A stretch of DNA of 64,000 nt from Cynocephalus volans (GCF_027409185.1 NC_084465.1:32281864-32345863), one strand, 5' to 3'; counted from the stretch's first letter, positions 35,411 to 47,150 are shown. Notes: generated by a model from the sequence alone, not told the origin. Made by a program: numbers and translations.

Positions 35411-38189
35411 GTTATTCTTTGTGAATGTGCTTGGGATGCTGTCACTCCTGCCTACTGTATAGGCTGCACCATGTGAACCTAAATCCCGCTCTCTTGACTT
35501 TTTCTGTCAAAGTTACTTGTAAAGAACAAATGTGAACAGAACTAGTAAACTGGATTTCATTTTGTGCAAAGATCTTATATTGCCCACAAATAATGTTAAT
35601 AAGGTAGGTGTCTAAAAGGCATCACAATTTGGCCCATAATTCTTTCGCATTTACTAACTGCTGTTCCAACTCCCCACACAACCTTACACCTGATTATTTT
35701 TACTCTTTCAAATCTTTTTCCGGTTGCTTTCTGTAAACTTCCAGATTAAACATCCTGATCTGTGTAGATGATTCTTCTGTTCAGAGATCTTCATTGTTGT
35801 CTGGAGGCTTCGAGACTAATTTGAGTAATTTTCAGAGTGGCCTATTTCAGTTTTCTCCATAGACTTCATTCAAGGTAATCACTGTACTCCAGATACCGTA
35901 CTTCAAAAGGAGAAGCTAATCAATTTAAACTTTGCAAACAGAGAAGAAAATGTCAGCAAAGTTGATGCCCTGGTTCTTCCACACCTGGACTTAGTGCAAA
36001 AGATTCCAATTTCTGGGCATTCTTTTTTGGGGGGTGAAAATAGCTTATATCTAGGATAACCATATAATTTATCATTTAACCTGGAATGATTTTGACGTGA
36101 AAGAAAGAATTAATAACTTCATAAAGACAACGGGTATACACCATGACTGTCCTGAGCAAACATGATGTATGGGACCCTACAGGAGTAAGTCTCAGGTCTC
36201 AGTGTTGCCATCCTTCCTACACCAGGAGGAACAAGTAGTCTGTCATCTGAATAGAATGAACATGATGCCAACAGTAGCAGCCATCATGTGCAACCAGGCC
36301 TCAAGTTTCATTGTGTCCCTTAACTTTTAATTCTTAATTCCCCCTCACCTTGCCTTTCCCACAGAATTGGGGGATAGAAGAGAAGGAGTTTATATTTTGT
36401 TATCTATTTCCTTTTCTAATCATGAGGTGCAGTCAGAGAAGTGAAGCTAATTATGCCAATAACAATATCTATGAATGTGTCTCTTTTCAAAGGGAGAAAA
36501 CCAACAATATCTGTATAGGAAAATTCCCACATATAGGCTAATATCAGCTTTTTTTTCCTACCAGCTTCCATGGTTATAAAGACAAACAGAAATTAACATC
36601 CTACACAACTATGTTTTGGGGTCTAGGGTTAAGTACTAAATTGCTGAACGTATCACTAGTATTTTGCATTTGCTGAGTGATCTTTCCATTAAAACTCAGT
36701 GTTCAATGAGATTGTAGCCCATGCTACAGTAATAGTTTAGTAATGCTAATTTTGGGGGGGAAAAATAAATGAGAAGATTGGAGTTTGGTTTAGAGGAGGA
36801 TGAGGTTTTGTTTTAGACAGGATTCACAGGAAATCCAAGTGGGAATGTCAAAGGGATTTGAATTATTGATTGGGATTGGAGAAATTTATCTGAAAGTGTA
36901 TTTAGAAGGAGTAAGCCAAAACTCTAGATAGTGGAGAAAAGTAGTAAGGAAAGTAGTGACTTAGTGTAGGTTACTCCTGAATCCCAGTGTCTTAACAAAA
37001 GTGTGTTTCTTGTTCATACTGCATATCTACGGAGGGTTGGCAGAGAGTGCACACAGGAGTCATAAAGGGATCCAGGCTGAGCATGGCGTCGTATCAACAC
37101 GTGCTTCCATGACCATAGTGATGGGGAATGGGAACATAGCAAATCACACAGAAACAAAAAAGAAACAAAACCAAAGTCAAAATTGTTTGAATTGCCATAG
37201 AATTCATAAATTGAGCTTGTCATGCATTGGTAATAATTTTTGAAGTGATCTTTAGGTTTAAATTAGCCAATTTTTTTGTGGTGTGCTTAAGCGTAATTTA
37301 TGAGAGATTAGTTTCTATTTATGACTGTATATGGAAAGCATTGCAAAGATTCTTTTTTGGGATTCCTCATGATCTTCAAATGTTTTCTTAAGGTGATCCT
37401 TTTAGCTTTTCTAAAGATAAATATTATTTTATTAGAGAATATTGCATTTTACTGTTTTTCTACAACTGGAAGGTGGATTCCTTTTTTTCAGGATAAAATG
37501 TGCCCACAATTTTTACCTAAATTCCAAATTCCAAAAATCTCTGCAAATGAAATTCTTTCATAACTCATTTGGAAGCAAACTTGACCTGAATTCATATAAG
37601 GCTATTTGTGGTCTTTAACCCACTTTAATTTAAATATTAATATATTTTGCCACAGAAATATTAATTTCTGGACTACTTCCCTAGACCCAATGAATGTGTT
37701 ACATAATATAAAGTATATGTCCATATTACTTTCCAAAAATTTGGAAAATCCTGAATATCAAACACATACCATGGGCCAATGTTTCCAATCTCTTGAGCTC
37801 TCAAAAGGTACTATGATCCAAATTTAGTCCACAGATAATTTCCAAAGCGTAATTTTCAGGTGTTTATTTTTCTAAATTATTCTTCTAATATTTTTTCTAG
37901 TTCATTATTCGTTTATATCAAGAAAAAGTTTAGCCTGGAATAACAATGGAAAATAACTGAAATGCTTGACTTCATAAAGTCACTAGGTGGCATCTTTGTA
38001 AAAATAAAAGTACATTAAAAGAAATGTTTATTGTATAAATAAATGATGAGATAAAGGCAGATATTTCATGAAAAATAAAGATAAGTCATTTTCGGCAAGA
38101 AATCCTGATTTATTGTAAAAAGTAAAATGGAAAATAATATTGTAAAATTACTCTTTGACTTTGAGAGTCTTTTTCCTATTGGATGTTTT

Positions 38190-38228
38190 CATTCAGTTTG
38201 CATTTACATGTATTCAATGTAACCAAAC

Positions 38229-38304
<76 letters not shown>

Positions 38305-38347
38305 TTATCATTCAGTTTGCATTTACATGTATTCAATGTAACCAAAC

Positions 38348-38393
<46 letters not shown>

Positions 38394-38402
38394 TGTGTGT
38401 GT

Positions 38403-38446
<44 letters not shown>

Positions 38447-38450
38447 TTAT
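38190..38450. repeat. Tandem duplication of a (TG)n array plus its flank
   Basis: A unit of cattcagtttgcatttacat followed by gtattcaatgtaaccaaaca, act and a long (TG)n run starts at 38190 and again at 38309, a period of 119 bases. Each copy ends in gtcttat. The TG runs are interrupted by single extra G bases (gtggtg). All open frames across it encode only Val-Cys or Thr-His strings. Confidence 0.92.
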
Positions 38451-39164
38451 GCTTCCAAGCTGCATAGACTACCCAGGGAGTTCTGTTGTCAGACTGAATA
38501 AAGTCAGTTCCACAGCAAGCTATAAATAAAATATGAACACATAGTGGGTATCAAGTCACCTTTAACACTGTGAAGCACTTGAAGTTATCTACTACCTGTT
38601 TTTCTTCCCTCATTTCCTGCCTCTGTTCCTAAACTGAAAGTTTTCGTACTGTCCCTAACATGGAGGACAGTGAATGATAAATTTTAAAGAGGAGAACCAG
38701 AAAAGTGAGTGTTTAAAACCAGTGGAATTTTCATTACTACTATAATTTATGCTACATTATGATTTTGGAGATGGGAGTGGGTGAATGTTTGGTAAAACTT
38801 GTCCACACACAGCTGGTGTACCTAGTGGTTACCTGTATTCCCTTTTTTTCTTTGCTCTTCATAAATGTGTGGAAGTGATTAAAATGCATTTGTTTTTACT
38901 TAAGATCGTTACTAAAACAAAGCCAATTTTATCTGAGAGAATAATATATAATACACATTTCATATCCTAGTAAGAAATATCTAAAAGTGGGATGAAGACT
39001 GAAAAAAATGAAACTGGACATTAAGAAGTTATTGGGGAGATGAATAGTGTGATTTCCACTAAATGGTATGAAGAAATGAAGACACTGAACATTATGAAGA
39101 AATGGACCTGTACTATGTATAATTTTTAAAAAATTTTATTATCCTACCATCCTTTTTAAATATC

Positions 39165-39245
39165 AAAGGGTACTTCAAAAAGTTTATGGAAAGATTCCTA
39201 TTATCATTTAATTCTGTTTTTCCATGAACTTTTTGAAGTACCCTT
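39165..39245. mobile_element. Palindromic mariner-like MITE, copy E (best preserved)
   Basis: Left arm aaagggtacttcaaaaagtt, right arm gaactttttgaagtaccctt: the arms pair over more than 30 bases with few mismatches. The centre is attcctattatcatttaatt. Confidence 0.85.
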
Positions 39246-39249
39246 GCAG

Positions 39250-39440
39250 TAGCATAGAATAGTGATTTAAAATCTAGGGTCTAGAGTCAGACTGCTTAAG
39301 TTTAATCCTGATTCACTAAATCTTTGTGTGCCTTAGTTTCCTCATTAGTAAAATGGGGCTAAGATCAGTTCCTCTTTAATAAAATCGTGTAAGGATAAAT
39401 AGAAATAAATGTAAGGTGCTTAGTGACAATAAGTGTTAGC
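39250..39440 (+). repeat. MIR SINE
   Basis: Sense MIR order: agcatagaatagtgatttaa, ctagagtcagactgcttaag, gccttagtttcctcattagt and aaaatggggctaagatcagt. Confidence 0.75.
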
Positions 39441-39849
39441 TGCATTTGTTACTGCATGTGCAACAGAAACATACTTGACCTTCCCCCAATACTAAGCTGT
39501 GCTTCTTTAAAAACTTAATTTTAAGAATTTACTGATTAAAAAAAAAAGCCCTTTATAATTTAGTTATTAACAAAAGCTTTGTTTCTCCTGACTTAGAAGA
39601 GGAATTATTTAACAGCTACCAGCAAGCTAAGAGCCAAGTTCTAAATTCATCAAAAGCAAGTAGGCACCTATTGTGCACCTGCGTTCTCCTTTGTCAATTT
39701 CTCGCCTCTCACTTCATATTTATATTTCCTTTCATTCTGATTTCTTATATCTGTAAGCTTAAATTGCTGTCAGCGTTTGGTTTGGAGAACTGGGAACTTT
39801 CACAAGTGTAAAAGGGATGTTGGAGGGAGGTTAGCATCAGCTAACCAGC

Positions 39850-40420
39850 AGCTAACAACCCTAGCCTCTGGCCCCTCCGCTTCCCCTTGTCGCGTTTCTC
39901 CTCCCAGACCGCCTCGCCTCTGCCCCCACCCCCATACCCCGCGCTGAGTTCCTTTGCCGCGCGGGCGGCACCTCTTCCCCTGGGGGCGGTGCCCTGGCGA
40001 GAGGAGGTGGTGCCAGGGCCGCTGCTAGGATACGGCCGGCAACAGAATCCGGAGGAGAGGAAGGAAGCTGCTTTCAAGGAGCCTGCGAAACCGCTTCGAC
40101 AGGAGTAGCTGCGTTTCTCGGTCAGGTAGGAGGACAGGTTCTGGCTGCCTTCCCCTGGCTGGACGCTTAGACCCGGCCTTGAGCCGATGACTGTACTTCG
40201 AGGCAGCTGGACTCCGAGGGCTATTAGCAGAGCGCTGATACCGCCGGGGCTCCTGGGGCTGCCCGGCCGGTCGGGAATGTTTCTCCTTTACTTGAAAAAC
40301 CGTGCAAAGCATCCCATCCTTGGCTTCTTTTCTGGCTCCGCCTCTCTGATTTGGGATTTGGAGGCAGCAGCATCAAGCTAGGAGGTGTACGTCATCTCGC
40401 ATCCCGAATGCTTACCACGG
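39850..40420 (+). promoter_or_regulatory. IQUB: Second CpG island, probable IQUB promoter and non-coding exon 1
   Basis: A sharp CpG-rich block with an Sp1-like gggggcggtg near 39979 and no TATA box. A good donor, gtcag|gtagga, lies at 40125/40126 on the + strand. In human, IQUB follows NDUFA5 on the same strand a few kilobases beyond its 3' end, and this island has exactly that place. IQUB encodes an IQ-motif and ubiquitin-like-domain protein of sperm flagella and cilia. No IQUB coding exon was recognised, so the assignment is by position only. Open frames inside the island (up to 95 codons, both strands) match nothing I know. Confidence 0.5.
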
Positions 40421-40779
40421 TTATAGTACTAGTGTGGAAGCAAGGCGTGTGTGTAACCCAGATGTGGCATTAGGAAACGTTTAGTCTTCCGTGCTGACCA
40501 TTTTCATCTTTAGTAAATCGAAGGCTTTCAAACTTTCCTCACCCGGCACTCTTACTCCTTTCCTCCATCCGTGGTCTTTGCCTCTTAACACACTTAAAAA
40601 TCCAGCAAACCTATCTATTTGGTAGAAGGCAAGACTAGATTACTGCTTTAGTACTGACACTAACATTCTAGATATATCAGGCTTCAAATGGAATCACGCG
40701 TTATGGGTGAAAGAGGGACTTTTGTTGTAAGCAAACATAGTAGACTGCTTTTTTGTTTTTAAACAATAAGATTAAATCA

Positions 40780-41040
40780 TTTATGTTTGAATAGAGAATA
40801 CGTAAAGATAATAAAACTCAAACAATAAAAAAGGATGAACAGTGAAAATTTGCCTTCTACCCATTCCTCCCCTCAACCAGTTCACTTTCCAGAGGTCTTC
40901 AATGCAAAGACAAATACGTAGTTGTCACCTGTAACGTTATTCTGCGCTTTTCACTTAACACTGTGTATCTTGGAATTGTTTTCTATCAGTATGAGTATTA
41001 AGAGATATGCCTTATTTTATGTATGTATGAATGAATGTAT
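40780..41040 (-). mobile_element. L1 3' end remnant
   Basis: cctcaaccagttcactttcc, then ttctgcgcttttcacttaac and atcttggaattgttttctat read as the reverse complement of an old L1 3' region, the same type as at 55.3 kb. Confidence 0.5.
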
Positions 41041-41269
41041 GCATTTACGTTTCGTTGTGAGAAGGTGTTTCTAAGCCTATCATGAAATTTGGAAAGTCTC
41101 ATAAGCAAAAACGTTGATAAATTTCACTACCTAACAGTCCAAAACTGCTATATAGTAAAAGACAACATAACATCAAATGCATAATGGGAAATAAAATTGC
41201 AACACACAACAAAGGGGTATTTAATTATTAAGGCTCATAAAACAATATAAGGATGTATGGAAACAGTCA

Positions 41270-41650
41270 AGGAGTTGTTCTTGAGGCTGTAATACAGTGT
41301 TGCCTTTTTGAAAAGCAATTTGATGGTATTTAACAGAATTAAAATCTGCATACCCTTTGACTTATCCATCCTTATTCTGGAGACTTATTTTATAGTATGC
41401 TTACACAGGTATACAGAGATAAATGTACAAGGTGTTTGTTATAGCACCATTTTTTAATAATAAATAAGAAGCTGGAGATAGCTCAAATGTCCAACAACAG
41501 GGCAACAGCTGAATAATATGGCTTAGTCCTACAATGAAATTACTATGAGGTTGTTGAAAAGAATGAGGCAGGATCATGTTAATAAATGTTAAATATGTTA
41601 AGTATATTAAATTACAGATAAGTTGTAAAATAGTGTTAAAGTTTAAAACT
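41270..41650 (+). mobile_element. L1 3' region remnant
   Basis: gaaaagcaatttgatggtat, ataccctttgacttatccat, gctcaaatgtccaacaacag and caatgaaattactatgaggt are decayed L1 ORF2-end and 3' UTR phrases in sense direction. Confidence 0.55.
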
Positions 41651-42180
41651 GCACAGAAATCTAATTTATATATTTAAAGTATACCATATGATCATAAGCA
41701 AATATAAATATATATATGATATTATATAATTGTAGCTTGATAGACAATTTTTGGAAAGATAAACTGTTAACACTGCCTAATAATGAGGAATAAAATCAGG
41801 GTATCAGGCCAATAAGGGTATGCTTTTACTTTTACTTTTGATTTTATCCCCTTCTGTTCTGTTAGGTTTGTTTTTCTATAAGCATATATTGCTCTCTTAA
41901 AAACAACAGCAGCAACAACACATTTAACAATAACAATAATGAAAAAAACATCAATTTCAAAAAGTCTTTTCAAACTATAGCTATGATGTTTTTGCTACCT
42001 GTTTGGGCTGGAATTTCACAACATTTTACATTTCACACTATAATGTGTGCCTTGTCATTTACATTTAATATCTGCTGTAGTGAGAGTTTATTCATATTTA
42101 TGTAAGTAGAACATGTTAATATACATATGGGGAGTAATAGAAACCAATATAATTAGCTCCTTATTCTAGATGGATAAAGG

Positions 42181-42538
42181 TGTTGGAAAAATTCAAAATT
42201 AATTCTTTCAGTAGCTTGTTTTGCCTTTAAAACAGAACCTACTTATTGTATCAGCTTTACTGATAATCAGTCGCTCTGCACTCCTTCTGTAAACTGTGCT
42301 TGCTTATCTCAATAGCTACTACAATAGCTACATGAATGCTGAAAAAACGAAACATATTCATGTGCTAGCTGCATGAATGCTGAGAAAGTGGAACAGTCTG
42401 TATATATAAACCCTGTGAGACCTAAACTTGGGGCTCAATCTGAGCGCTAGCTCATCTGGGCCTGCAGGCATAATAAAATACCTGATTCTTCAACCCTCCG
42501 AGTGCCAACTGCTTCTTTGTCAAGTCTGTTCCATAATA
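42181..42538 (+). repeat. 5' LTR of the provirus
   Basis: It begins tgttggaaaaattcaaaatt and ends gttccataata (the 3' copy ends ccataaca, so the final CA has mutated). A TATA box, tatatataaa, lies at 42401-42410 and AATAAA at 42472-42477, which sets the U3 and R order. Compared with the 3' LTR it has an extra segment near 42340-42395 that repeats catgaatgctga. Confidence 0.9.
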
Positions 42539-42543
42539 TTTTC

Positions 42544-42561
42544 TGGTGTGTTTATTGGGAA
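42544..42561 (+). other. Candidate primer-binding site
   Basis: Five bases after the LTR stands tggtgtgtttattgggaa. The TGGTG start and GGGAA end suit a tRNA primer, tRNA-Gly most nearly among those I can compare, with the middle altered mainly by C-to-T and G-to-A type changes. The primer assignment is weak. Confidence 0.4.
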
Positions 42562-43939
42562 GTGATTCGGACTGCCCTCTTGAGCCACCAGTCCAAGCGG
42601 GGAGACCTGGCAGATTGGCAACGCCACAGAGGACTGAGGAGTCATTGCCCAGCCATTTTGTCTGGACCTCAGAGAACGGGACCTCACTTATCCTAGGGAG
42701 CACCTGTTTGACAGGACTCAACAGAGGGAAGGACCAGTCAGACCCCCGCCACCTGCAGGACAGGTAGGACCCCCACCCCAATTATCAGTTCAGTTCAGGC
42801 CCACCTTCGGGTGGAAGGGGAGCTTGATCACCTCCCAAAAGGGTCTCCTTGAAGACCCGTATGGGTTAAGGAACTTGTAGTGAGGTCCATCTGGTCTGGA
42901 CCTTGTCATTCCATCTGTGCAGGACCTTATAGTAAGGCCCATCTGGTCGGGACCTTGTTGTGAGGTCGCTGTGTTTAGTTTAGATCAGGATTGGGGGAGG
43001 GAAAAGTATCTCAACTTCTGTGTGAGTATATATGAGTGTTTGTATATGGAATCAAGTCTCTGCTGTGGTTTCTGAGTGGGTCCTAACCTGTGGTTCCATG
43101 GTCACATCATACAGCATAATGGCGATTCAGGTCCAGAATGGACTGAGACCAGGCCTGGGATTTATATGGGTACACCTTAGCCAAGATGGATCTAAAGTCC
43201 CCCTGGGTATGCAGCCAGGCAGATGCCAGATTGCTTCCCCTTCTGCAAGGGAGAGGGAACCCCCATCTTTTGTTTGCATCTCTGCTGCAGGGAGGTATCT
43301 GGGAGAGGTCCCACATGCGGTGGAGAAAAGAGCCTTTATTTATGTCTGAGCACCTCCTAGATCCCCCAAAAGAGAGGCGAATGATTCTTTTCAGACCTAG
43401 GTTACATTTACTTGACTCCTGAGGAGTGACACATCTTTTCACATTGTTTGCTCTGGGAGATCCATTGCCCACTCTGCCATAGAGTTCCCCTCCCCACTCA
43501 TGAGTTCTGTACATCCCCAGGGGTGAAGCCTCCACTCAGCTACCTGGAAGGAAACCCAGATTGGAGCCATATCCTAGTACACCTTTTCTGTCACCATCCG
43601 ACCTTCCCCTGTCACCTTTATTCCCCTGGAATTTGGTCATTTGCCTGTGAAAAGGGGGACTAGTCTATGGGCTGTTGGTCTCTGTGCACATCCTACAAAT
43701 CCACCTGGCCTGCCAGGTGATAAAAGACTCAGGCTGCCACTTCCCTTACATGTGGAAGCCTTGCCATCTGGCACATGAAATCGGCTTTGTTCCTTCATTG
43801 CAATCCCTAGCCTCCTGCAGACTTCTTACACCAGTTTATGAGAGAGCTGTTTGGGCACTCTGGACCTTTGTTGAGTGGCAGCACCAATGCTATTTGGGAT
43901 ATAAGTGCCTGAGACAGGCATAGGAGGCTAGAATTTGAT
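42562..43939 (+). other. Proviral leader, unusually long (~1.4 kb)
   Basis: Sequence between the primer site and the gag start. It contains three imperfect copies of a ~27-base unit (42871-42897, 42922-42948, 42950-42976) around aggtccatctggtct, and a small hairpin gggtctccttgaagaccc at 42841-42858, which would fit packaging-signal structure. Short open frames are present (up to 105 codons on +), but none shows a known domain. It could hold a diverged upstream reading frame or captured sequence. Confidence 0.6.
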
Positions 43940-45530
43940 ATGGGGACAAGTGCCTCAAAACCTACTATCCTTAAATACATGTTAAAGAATTTTCAGAAGG
44001 GCTACTCTGGGGAGTACAGAATCAAAATGACCCCCAAGAAACTGCAGACCCTATGTGAAATGGCCCACCTTTGGGGTTGGGTGACCTTCAGAAGGGACCA
44101 TAGACCTCCAGAAGCGTTGAGCAGATTTATGAGGTTGTGACAGGGAAGCCAAGGCACCCAGACCAATTTCCATACACAGACTCCTGGTTGACAATAGCTC
44201 TGACCCTTCTGCCACCCTGGGTTGGATTCTGTATTCCTGAGGGAAGGTGTAAGGTTCTCACTGCACAAGCAGTCCGGAAGTTGGAGCACAACCAGCAAGA
44301 AACGAAAAGTCCTATATATCAAGGAGATCCAGGTCAAAACCTGTTGCCTCCATTGTATCCTGCTCCTTCGGGGATGCCTGGCCCCAGGAATCGCCTGCCA
44401 AATAGCCCTCTGGCTTTAGTTCCATAGGCCCCACCGGCATTGTCACCAGAGAGTCCAGAGAGTCCTGAACTGGTGGGAAGGTGAATCCACTCTGCCCAAC
44501 AGATCCCAGTCCTCCAGATGCCCCTGCAAGATACCCAAGGCCCACAGCAGATCAACCTGGATGGCAACATACAGCCAGAGTGCCCCCTCTTCTACTACCA
44601 GCCCTTTACAACTACAGACCTTCTGAATTGAAAACGCCATACTCTGTCATATTCAGAAAAACCCCACGTTCTCATCAGTCTCTTGGAGTTGATTTTCCTC
44701 ACCCATCAGCCCACCTGGGGAGACTGTCATCAGCTACTCCTTACCCTCTTCAACACTGAGGAATGGTGACACATCCTTGCAGGATCCAGGAAATGGTTAC
44801 AAGACCAGGTGCCTGCAGCTACCCTGGATCCTGAGACCTGGGCAAAAGATGCAACACTGGATGCCATGCCAAACTGGGACTTTAATGAAGAAGAAGGGAG
44901 AAATCACCTCCACTGATATAGAGAGGCCATCCTCTAAGGGCTGAGAGTAGGGGCCAGAAAACCCACTAACATGTCCAAAACAACCATCATGACCCAGAAA
45001 CTGGACAAGCCACCTGCAAAGTTCTATGAAAGGATAAACAAGGCCTTCCAGGTTTACACACCATTCAATCCTGAGGCAGCTGAGAATCAACGGATGGTCA
45101 ACACAGCCTTTGTGGCCCAGTCCTGTGCCAATATCTGTCACAAACTTCAAAAGCCAGAAGGTTTTGCTGGGATGAATGCCACATAGCTCCTGGAGGTGGC
45201 CAAGAAGATATTCATCAGTTGAGACTCAGGCCCAAAAGGAAGCAGATAAATGCCTAAGACAGAAGGTGGCACTCTTGGCAGCAGCACTCAATCCAGACCG
45301 GAACTTTTCATCAAAGAATAAGAACCACTGCTGAGGAGGACAGGCACCCCTGTAGTCCAATCAGTGTGATTTCCACAAGGAGCTTGGCATTGGAAAAATG
45401 AATGACCAAAAGTGGGGAGAAACTCCAACCAACGTTCCAAGGCAAGACACACTCTGGAAAGAAAAAGTATGTGTCTAAGCTGTCAAGCCAAGAGTTCCAG
45501 AACCTCATTGGCTTTGCGGGCATGGACTAG
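43940..45530 (+). pseudogene. gag remnant (matrix, p12-like, capsid, nucleocapsid)
   Basis: The start MGTSASKPTI has the glycine-2 and serine of an N-myristoylated matrix protein. That frame stops at 44138-44140 and continues in another frame from about 44137. A PPLYP motif near 44350 looks like a late-domain site. Capsid text includes HQPTWGDCHQLL near 44710 and, at 44971-45186, KFYERINKAFQVYTPFNPE, the major-homology-like part of gammaretroviral capsids. A zinc knuckle is only partly readable near 45365-45400 (a C and H spaced as in CX2C but with a frame slip). The frame ends at UAG 45528-45530. At least three frame breaks are present. Confidence 0.85.
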
Positions 45531-45860
45531 GGGTTAGGTTAGGGGAGACAGGTCTTCCTGTTCCTGGGCCCCCAGGAGCCCATGGTAAAAATGACAGTAG
45601 GAGAACAACCTATGACTTTCATGGTGGACAATGGGACAGAACACTCTGTAGTCACCAGCTCAGTGGCCCCATTCTCAGGCTGAAAACCACCATTATTGGT
45701 GCTATGGGGCCACAAGCAGACCAGCCATTCTGCAGGGCCTGGACTTGTCACCTTAGGGGTCACAGGGTGACTCACGAATTCCTATATTTGCCCAATTGTC
45801 CAGTACGCCTACTAGAGATTTGTTGAGAAAACTAAGGGCACTAATAGCCTTCACAGCTGG
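45531..45860 (+). pseudogene. pro remnant (retroviral aspartic protease)
   Basis: It is in the same frame as the gag UAG at 45528, as expected for readthrough of gag into pro-pol. The active-site region reads MVDNGTEHSVV (from about 45621), where the usual Asp-Thr/Ser-Gly triad has Asn in the middle. The frame then meets stops at 45682 and beyond. It should be inactive by both faults. Confidence 0.75.
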
Positions 45861-47150
45861 TGAAGCAGCTCACTGGACTTTAAATAGAAGACCTTAGTGA
45901 TGGCTGTAACGGTGACCAGGGAAGAGGAATGGCACCTATACATCAAGGCCGAAGAAGACTCAAACACAGGACCATCAGACCTCTTAAGAGACTGCTTCTT
46001 TAGAGACTTTCCTTCTATCTGGGTGGAATTGGGACCCCCAGGTATGGCAAAAAGACATGCCCTTATAATTATAGAGCTGAAACCAGGGGCCATACCAGTC
46101 AGGGTAAAACAGTATCCAGTCCCTCAGGAAGTCCAACTGGGAATCCAGGAACATATCCACTGGTTACAGGAAGCAGGAATTCTGGTCTAGTGCTAATTGC
46201 CTTGGAACATACCACTCCTGCTGGTCAAGAAGCCCAACAGAAAGGGGTACTGTCTAGTTCAGGATCTGCGAGCTGTGAACATGGCAGCTGTCACCATCCA
46301 CCCCACAGTACCCAATCCTTACACACTCCTGAGTCTACTCCCTGTGCAGGCTAGATGGTTCTCCTATCTTGACCTCAAAGACACCTTCTTCTGCCTCTGA
46401 CTGGCACCCAGAGACCAGCTGCTGTTTGCCTTTGAATGGGAAAATCCCTGCACAGGAAGGAAGACTCAACTGACCTGGACTAGACTGCCACAAGGGTTCA
46501 AAAACTCATCTACACTCTTTGGAGAAGCGGTAGCCTCAGACCTCGCTGCTTTCCCAGGAGACAGGTTGAATTGCACCCTGCTTCAGTATGTTGATGACAT
46601 CTTCCTGGCCAGTCCCACACAAGAAAACTGCTGGGAAGGAACAAGAGCCCTGCTGAGCCTGCTGTCCGACTTAGGATATAAGGTGTCCTGGGGAAATGCA
46701 GATATGTCAACAGAAGGTCAGGTGCCTAGGATATCACATCTCCAAAGGACGCCACTCACTGGAAATAGAAAGGAAACAAGATATTTGTGCTATACCCTGA
46801 CCAGATAACAAGAGGAAAGTCTGAGTTCCTTGGGACTGCTGGCTTCTGTCAAATATGGATACCGGGTTACTCAGAAAATGCTAACCCCCTGTGTGAGGCA
46901 ACCAAAGGAGCTGAAAAGGAACCCCTAGTGTGGGGTCCAAAGCAAGAGCATGCCACCACATGCGGTGACCACCCTAATAAACAGTTGGGGATACAAATGG
47001 CTGACCAACTCCAGGATGAGTCACTGTCAAGGACTCCTCTGTGAAAACCCCTGGATGCGCCTCAAAATGGTGCAGACTCTGAACCAAGCCACCCTCCTGC
47101 CTCCAGAGTCTGGCCCCCTGGACTGCAATTGTGAAGAACTAATGGATGAG
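45861..47150 (+). pseudogene. pol remnant: reverse transcriptase
   Basis: The frame at 45897-46190 reads ELKPGAIPVRVKQYPVPQE, the fingers start of gammaretroviral RT. It is stopped at 46188-46190 and 46194-46196, then resumes ([21 protein letters not shown]). Stop 46398-46400 follows. Then LPQGFKNSSTLFGEA (about 46489-46533) and the catalytic YVDD at about 46587-46598, the second and third catalytic aspartates. A frameshift near 46700 moves the thumb and connection (EFLGTAGFCQIWIPGYSE) into another frame at 46787-47044. RT identity is certain and the product is dead. Confidence 0.9.

Larger units (their letters stand above)
33199..39160 (+). other. NDUFA5 3' UTR and downstream flank
   Basis: Non-coding sequence after the TAA. 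Candidate cleavage signals on the + strand are ATTAAA at 33256-33261 for a short message, and AATAAA at 36764-36769, 38003-38008, 38038-38043 and 38497-38502 for longer ones. I cannot tell which is used. Embedded repeats are a MIR (35110-35410), a (TG)n stretch near 34374-34420, and the duplicated TG array at 38190-38450. Confidence 0.5.

Noticed and set aside
38155-38529. Open frames of Val-Cys and Thr-His repeats, or a CRISPR-like array
   Set aside because: They are frames through (TG)n; the regular repeats are a microsatellite with a tandem duplication in a mammalian genome.
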